The notes beneath the pieces are model-generated. The model did not search any database and was not told the DNA's origin. It saw only the letters and a list, made by a program, of their open reading frames with translations. Below are positions 6,269 to 10,185 of a DNA stretch of 10,185 nucleotides, one piece after another. Source of the stretch: Chloroflexota bacterium. GTDB lineage: Bacteria; Chloroflexota; Limnocylindria; Limnocylindrales; CSP1-4. The stretch lies in NCBI GenBank assembly GCA_021812735.1, contig JAKAMV010000277.1, positions 1 through 10,185 of the forward strand. The letters are read 5' to 3'. A program made the position numbers and the translations under genes. Positions within the stretch are counted from its first letter, which is position 1. Each line of letters starts with the position of its first letter.

Positions 6269-9066
6269 GGGCTTCCTCCTGAGGCTCGATGCTCGCTGAC
6301 CAGGCCGAGATCGCGATCGAGAACGAGGCGCCACGTGCCACGGCCGCCGGCTTCGTCGATATCGAGCACGCCCGTGGCGTCAAAGACGAGCGGTCTCGCA
6401 CCACCGAGGAGCGAGGAGCGCCGCCAGCCGGCGGGGACGGGAGCGGAGCGCAGCGTTCGCAGGAGGCCGCGCTGGCTCAATCGGAGCGAGTGCATCAACA
6501 GCACGCGGGCATCTGCAACGGACGGAGGGGCGGCGAGATCGACCCGGCGCCCGTCGAGGTGCGGCCCGCCCGGGCCTGCTTCGAGGCACACGACGAGCTG
6601 TCCGTCGGCGTCAAGGCGCGTCAGCGCTCGGAAGCTCCCGGCATCCGGGTCGTCGTCCGCGGCGTTCCGCGTGAGTTCCGTGACCGTGGCCCCGGCGTCG
6701 CTGGGCGAGCGGACCCAGCGGTCCCTCGCCTCGACCGCGTCCGCCTCCGCGGCCCTTCGGCTCGACTCGCGCGTCCGATGCCATGCCTCGCGCACATTCC
6801 GGGGGAGATCGACTGGGGCGTCCCGATCGGCGTACACGGCCTCGACGAGATCACCGACCTCATCGGGAACGCGAATGGCGTGACGTCCGGCGAGCGCGAG
6901 CCAGGACCGCAGCCGGACATGGGCGTCGTCGTAGACCGCCGCCGTCCCGCGGTCGAGGACCGGCTCTCCGTCCATGGTGTCCGAAGGGCCGACGATCCGG
7001 AGGACCGGTGCCGCGAGGGCGGTGCCGCGGCGTCCGTCGTTCGACCGATGCCGGTGGAGACGACCGGATCGCTGGAGGAGGAGGTCGATCGGCGCGAAGT
7101 CGGTCCACATGGCGTCGAAGTCAAGATCGAGGCTCTGCTCGATCACCTGGGTTGCGACGAGGACGGCCCGCTCGGGTCGTTTCGAATTCGGTCGTTTCGA
7201 ACCGTCGCCCGGGCCGAAGCGTCGGATTACCCGTGCCTCGCGCTCGGCGCGCTCGGCGAACGGGAAACGAGCGTGGAGCAGATCAACGAGCGGGAGCCCG
7301 TCCGATGCGAGCCCGGGAAGCCGACCTCGCAACCGGAGAAACGTTGCCTGGGCCCGGTCCACGGTATTGCACACGACCGCGGCGCAACCACCCTCGGCGA
7401 CGAGTCCGACAAGGGCGTCCAACTCGTCTTCTTCCATCGCGCCATCGGCTCGCGAGCGAACCCACGCGATCCCGAGCGACCGGCGCGACGCATCCGAGGC
7501 CTCGAGCGCAAGGGAGCCGGAGCGAGGAGCCGACAGCCAGGCAACCCGGGGGTACAGGTCGTCGGGGACGGCCGGCGGCATCAATCCGGCTCCTTTCGCG
7601 TACGCCGCGAGGAGCGCCGAGCGCTTTGCGGTCGGGAGTGTCGCCGAGAGGACGACAACGCTCGAGTCGAGCGCCGCGAGCCACTCGACGAGGCGCTCGA
7701 TGAGCGTCGACACGTACGTGTCGTAGGCGTGCACCTCGTCGACGATGACGACCCGGCCGGCGAGACCGAACAGCCGGACGAACACGTGCCGGGTGACGAG
7801 CGCGGCAAGGAGCGCCTGGTCAACGGTACCGACGCCAAAGGGAGCGAGCAGGCCACGCTTTCGGGCGGTGAACCACGTGCTGGCGACGACCGCGCCTGGC
7901 CTGGTGGGGTCATCGGGGTCGACGTCGGTCGCAGCGAACAGCTGGTCGCCGGTGCGGCGGAGTTCCTCGAACTCGGCGGAGAGCGCCGCGTGCCCGTGGA
8001 GAAGCTGGAGGACGATGGTCTGGTCGGGGTATCGCCTGCGGAGTGCGTTGCGAACTCGCTGGAACATCTGGTCGCTCGTCGCCTGGGTCGGGAGCGCGAC
8101 GTACGCACCGCGCGCGCCGGTGGCGGCGCTCCAGCGGTCCGCAAGAAAGAGAGCAGCCTCGGTCTTTCCCTCCCCCATCGGCGCCTCGATGACGACGATC
8201 CCGGGTTCCTGGAACTCGTAGGCGAGGCGCTCGGCGACCTCCTGGAGCGGCCGCGGCGCGACGCCGAACATCGCCTCGAACCCGATCGGCCCGGCCTCCC
8301 GCGGGAGCGCTCGCCACCCCAGGCGATCGAGCGCAGCATCGGCGCGTCCGCGCGCGCCCGCCGCGTATGTGTCGACATCGATTGAGGCGGGCGGATCGGT
8401 CCCGGCGGGCACCTCGTAGGGGAAGAGGTCGACGTTCGACCCGATCCAGTCCGCGACGCTCACGAGGCCCGCCACGAGCATGCTTGCGCGAGAGGTCCGG
8501 GTGGTCGGAGGTGCCAGACCGTCCAGGCCGGCCACGTGGTCCACGACGTCCGCAAGCTCAGCGCGGGCGTCGCCCCATGCGGGTCCGCCCGCAGAGCCAG
8601 GGCCGATCGCGATGATGTCCGTCGCGGCGGGGAACACGCCATGATGGCCACCTGATAGGACGCCGAATGCAGCCGCGAGCGGACGGTCGATCGCGTGCCG
8701 CTGGAGTAGCCCAGGCAGCGCATATGCGGTGAGCAGGTCGTGTCTCGCCCGGCTGATGTCGCCGCTGGGATCGAGGCCACCGCGCTTGAGCATGGCACGA
8801 TGCGAACCGTCGGGATCCGGAAGTGTGCCGAGCTGGAACGCTGGCGACGCCTTGCCGAGGTCGTGGAGACCTGCGAGGGCAGCCACCCACCGTCCGGCCG
8901 CATCCTCGTCGAGCCCGAGGTCGCGCGCGACCCACGCTCGGGTGCGCGCGGGAAGGATGTCGCCCCAGATTGACTCTGCGACGGCCAGCACATCAACCAG
9001 ATGGCAGACGAGCGGGTGGTAGCCCCTTGTTCCGTCGCCGTACTTACCCCAGATCGCAGGCCACAT
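6265..9066 (-). CDS. cas3: Cas3 nuclease-helicase, type I-E (HD-DExH)
   Basis: This 933-residue effector is recruited by Cascade to nick, unwind and degrade target DNA. The N-terminal HD nuclease has H22/D25, H68-D69 with K72 (HDLGK), H109, the H141-H142 pair (GGHHG) and D206 (ADWIGSN). The superfamily 2 helicase follows: PLQ motif at about 273-275, Walker A GEGKT (298-302), DEVH (443-446), SAT (474-476), ATQVIEQSLD (638-647) and QRSGRLHRH (665-673), then a C-terminal domain. All catalytic motifs are intact and the length is normal for a fused Cas3. The ATG at 9066 puts MWPAIWGKYG directly before the HD domain, as in relatives. A GTG at 9093 would add nine residues, and neither has a strong ribosome binding site. 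As first gene of the operon it follows the only sizeable upstream spacer. Confidence 0.97.
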   Translation of the reverse strand: MWPAIWGKYGDGTRGYHPLVCHLVDVLAVAESIWGDILPARTRAWVARDLGLDEDAAGRWVAALAGLHDLGKASPAFQLGTLPDPDGSHRAMLKRGGLDPSGDISRARHDLLTAYALPGLLQRHAIDRPLAAAFGVLSGGHHGVFPAATDIIAIGPGSAGGPAWGDARAELADVVDHVAGLDGLAPPTTRTSRASMLVAGLVSVADWIGSNVDLFPYEVPAGTDPPASIDVDTYAAGARGRADAALDRLGWRALPREAGPIGFEAMFGVAPRPLQEVAERLAYEFQEPGIVVIEAPMGEGKTEAALFLADRWSAATGARGAYVALPTQATSDQMFQRVRNALRRRYPDQTIVLQLLHGHAALSAEFEELRRTGDQLFAATDVDPDDPTRPGAVVASTWFTARKRGLLAPFGVGTVDQALLAALVTRHVFVRLFGLAGRVVIVDEVHAYDTYVSTLIERLVEWLAALDSSVVVLSATLPTAKRSALLAAYAKGAGLMPPAVPDDLYPRVAWLSAPRSGSLALEASDASRRSLGIAWVRSRADGAMEEDELDALVGLVAEGGCAAVVCNTVDRAQATFLRLRGRLPGLASDGLPLVDLLHARFPFAERAEREARVIRRFGPGDGSKRPNSKRPERAVLVATQVIEQSLDLDFDAMWTDFAPIDLLLQRSGRLHRHRSNDGRRGTALAAPVLRIVGPSDTMDGEPVLDRGTAAVYDDAHVRLRSWLALAGRHAIRVPDEVGDLVEAVYADRDAPVDLPRNVREAWHRTRESSRRAAEADAVEARDRWVRSPSDAGATVTELTRNAADDDPDAGSFRALTRLDADGQLVVCLEAGPGGPHLDGRRVDLAAPPSVADARVLLMHSLRLSQRGLLRTLRSAPVPAGWRRSSLLGGARPLVFDATGVLDIDEAGGRGTWRLVLDRDLGLVSEHRASGGSP

Positions 9067-9276
9067 CACCGACGACTCTGGCCTCGTATGCACACGCCCG
9101 CCTGGTGCCTGACAGCTCCAATCACGGTTCCTGTCCCGCGGGGCCTCTCTCAGCCAAGACCAGTGGTCCGCTCACCCACAGCCGCCCCGGCGACTGGATG
9201 CTAGCCGGTCCGTGTGCCAGCTTGTCTGTCACACGCACGGCCGGCACGCCATGCGGACAACCTTCCCTAAGCCGCT
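9067..9276 (-). promoter_or_regulatory. Probable cas operon promoter and control region
   Basis: This roughly 200-base stretch is the only sizeable non-coding gap upstream of cas3, and all later cas genes overlap or nearly touch. The operon promoter therefore most likely lies here, though part of it could overlap the damaged gene upstream. I could not pick out a convincing -35/-10 pair. The only clear structure is the imperfect dyad at 9211-9235. A 63-codon open frame on the minus strand (9122-9313) crosses the region, but it has no recognisable protein similarity and no good ribosome binding site. I treat it as chance. Confidence 0.4.
9211..9235. promoter_or_regulatory. Imperfect 25-bp inverted repeat upstream of cas3
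   Basis: On the plus strand the left arm is CGTGTGCCAG (9211-9220), the centre is CTTGT, and the right arm is CTGTCACACG (9226-9235). The arms pair at 9 of 10 positions. It sits about 120-170 bases upstream of the possible cas3 starts. It could be an operator for a dimeric regulator of the cas operon. It could also be a transcription-terminating hairpin for the gene upstream, although no T-run follows on the minus strand. The half-sites resemble TGTGA/TCACA, but their spacing is too wide for a standard CRP site. Confidence 0.35.
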
Positions 9277-9907
9277 CTATAGCCACGAAGAAGGGGTGGT
9301 CGGGTGGGGGCACCGCCCGCCACGTGAATCAGGTGAAGCCTCCCGGGTCGCCGGGTCAGGCCGGCGAGGGTGGCGGCGACAACGTCCTCTTCGTCGGCGC
9401 GTAGCGGAGTGCGCCACGCCGCGACCGAACTCCTCCTCGATCGTCGCGAACTCGCTCTCCGAAGCTTCAGACGTCCGGACGATGCTTCCCGGCTCTGGGT
9501 CGAACCCGACGCCACAGCTGCACTGCTTGATCGCGGGTCGGATCGCCAGCAGGGCGTCGCTGATGCGGTCGATTGTGGCGCGATCGATGTCGCGTTTCTC
9601 CACGCGGGCAGAGAGGCGGATTTGCGACGCGTCTGAGGCGGCGGATGTGCTCTCGGATGACGGAACGACGACGACGTATTCACCCGCTTCCTCGTCCAGA
9701 TAGATGCCGAGGGCGCCCCTAGAGTCCGCCAGCGCTTGGAGCCTGACCCCATCCGCATCCCGCCAGGCCTCCTGCGCGGCCGCTTCGATTGACCCATCAG
9801 CGTTGCCCACCGTCGTGGCGGACACGCTCGATGTCGTTTGGCAGCGCCGGGACTGCGACCAGTACGACGGTACGGCTGCCGTGTTGGGATGGACGCCCAT
9901 TGCTCAT
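9267..9907 (-). pseudogene. Hypothetical, possibly exported protein; apparently frameshifted
   Basis: Coding signal here moves between frames. A strong TAGGAGGG (9915-9922) lies 7 bases before an ATG at 9907. That frame encodes MSNGRPSQHGSRTVVLVAVPALP, with a short hydrophobic stretch, but stops at 9797. The neighbouring frame, open over 9277-9900, carries the most protein-like part. It includes ALGIYLDEEAGEYVVVVPSS, then RVEKRDIDRATIDRISDALLAIRPAIKQ, then CSCGVGFDPEPGSIV. From about 9440 the third frame looks more coding (LRADEEDVVAATLAGLTRRP, ending at 9267). The central part recalls regions found before trypsin-like domains in secreted actinobacterial serine proteases, but no protease domain follows. 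It may be a decayed gene or contain sequencing errors; an intact protein from the 9900 start would lack a properly placed ribosome binding site. Confidence 0.4.
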
Positions 9908-9914
9908 GCTCGGA

Positions 9915-9922
9915 CCCTCCTA
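9915..9922 (-). promoter_or_regulatory. Strong Shine-Dalgarno sequence of the damaged upstream gene
   Basis: On the minus strand this reads TAGGAGGG, 7 bases before the ATG at 9907. It is one of the best ribosome binding sites in the window, and it points to a frame that closes after 36 codons. The longer open frame starts at an ATG at 9900, 14 bases from this site, which is too far. This placement is the main reason to suspect a frameshift near 9800-9870. Confidence 0.5.
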
Positions 9923-10053
9923 CTCCCACTGAACGTGCCGATGGGACTCTCCCCCGCTCGGCGTCAATAGCGAGACCTGCCTACTCGATGAGGTTCCGGA
10001 CGGGGGCAGTGAGGGATGCGGACTGCGCGCCTCGACGGGGGGCGGTCCTGCGA
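9923..10053. other. Intergenic stretch with no supported feature
   Basis: About 130 bases separate the hydrolase gene from the ribosome binding site of the next gene. A TTGACG on the minus strand (near 9970) could serve as a -35 element, but no matching -10 is visible. I found no convincing terminator hairpin or RNA gene. Confidence 0.3.
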
Positions 10054-10185
10054 CTACAGCGGCAGGCGGCCCTCGCGAGCCACCAGCTCGAGCCAGGGGC
10101 GCTCGGTGGCGATCGTCGTCGCGCGGCCGTGGCCGGGGAGGACGCGGAGGGCGTCGGGGAGCATGGCGAGCCGCCGCAGCGACTC
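10054..10185 (-). CDS. Metallo-beta-lactamase-fold hydrolase, C-terminal fragment at window edge
   Basis: The last 43 codons of a minus-strand gene enter from the right edge and end at a TAG (10054-10056). The peptide runs ESLRRLAMLPDALRV, then LPGHGRATTIATERPWLELV, then AREGRLPL. The LPGHG motif supplies a late metal-ligand histidine of the metallo-beta-lactamase fold. The following TTI-x3-R pattern and tail are typical of hydroxyacylglutathione hydrolase (GloB)-like proteins. The rest of the protein, including the HxHxDH motif, lies outside the window, so the substrate cannot be stated. It reads in the same direction as the cas operon but is separated from it by a damaged gene and two gaps, so a shared function is unlikely. 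Confidence 0.8.
   Translation of the reverse strand, partial: ESLRRLAMLPDALRVLPGHGRATTIATERPWLELVAREGRLPL

Noticed and set aside
6289..8385. Long plus-strand open frame (698 codons) opposite cas3
   Set aside because: It is antisense to a cas3 with every motif intact. Its translation is Arg/Gly/Glu-rich without domains, as expected from strong G/C third-position bias in a high-GC gene.
9122..9313. 63-codon minus-strand open frame upstream of cas3
   Set aside because: It has no ribosome binding site, no recognisable family and overlaps the end of the damaged gene. It could also be a further frame of that gene's debris.
1..10185. Extra accessory or novel defence genes within the operon
   Set aside because: All coding space between 229 and 9066 is taken by the eight standard I-E genes with overlaps or a 6-base gap, leaving no room for another gene.

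Overview
This window is a nearly complete type I-E (Cascade) CRISPR-Cas locus from a high-GC bacterium. Estimated GC is well above 60%, with GTG starts and strong G/C bias at third codon positions. An Actinomycetota or high-GC Chloroflexota origin would fit, but no rRNA or marker gene in the window decides between them.

Layout. Everything supported lies on the minus strand, so transcription runs right to left. At the right edge (10054-10185) is the 3' end of a metallo-beta-lactamase-fold hydrolase gene. Next is a damaged-looking gene for a small, possibly exported protein (about 9267-9907). Its strong ribosome binding site and start lie in one frame, its best coding signal in a second and its C-terminal coding signal in a third. 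A roughly 200-base spacer follows (about 9067-9266) with an imperfect 25-bp dyad at 9211-9235. Then come cas3, cas8e (cse1), cse2 (cas11), cas7e, cas5e, cas6e, cas1 and cas2, and a CRISPR array that runs off the left edge (1-218).

How it works together. Cas1 and Cas2 acquire spacers. Cas6e cuts the array transcript in its repeats. Cas8e, Cse2, Cas7e and Cas5e with Cas6e form the crRNA-guided surveillance complex, and Cas3 (HD nuclease plus helicase) destroys the recognised DNA. All eight proteins are full length, and the catalytic residues checked in Cas1, Cas3 and Cas6e are present, so the system looks functional.

The gene content and order are the textbook I-E arrangement; I found no new defence system. 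The distinctive points are structural. Six consecutive gene junctions from cas3 to cas1 are all 4-base ATGA or GTGA stop/start overlaps. The array begins only 10 bases after the cas2 stop codon, so no conventional leader fits unless it lies inside cas2. Cas8e has no cysteines and therefore no Cys-type zinc site. One spacer encodes a peptide reminiscent of phage capsid proteins.
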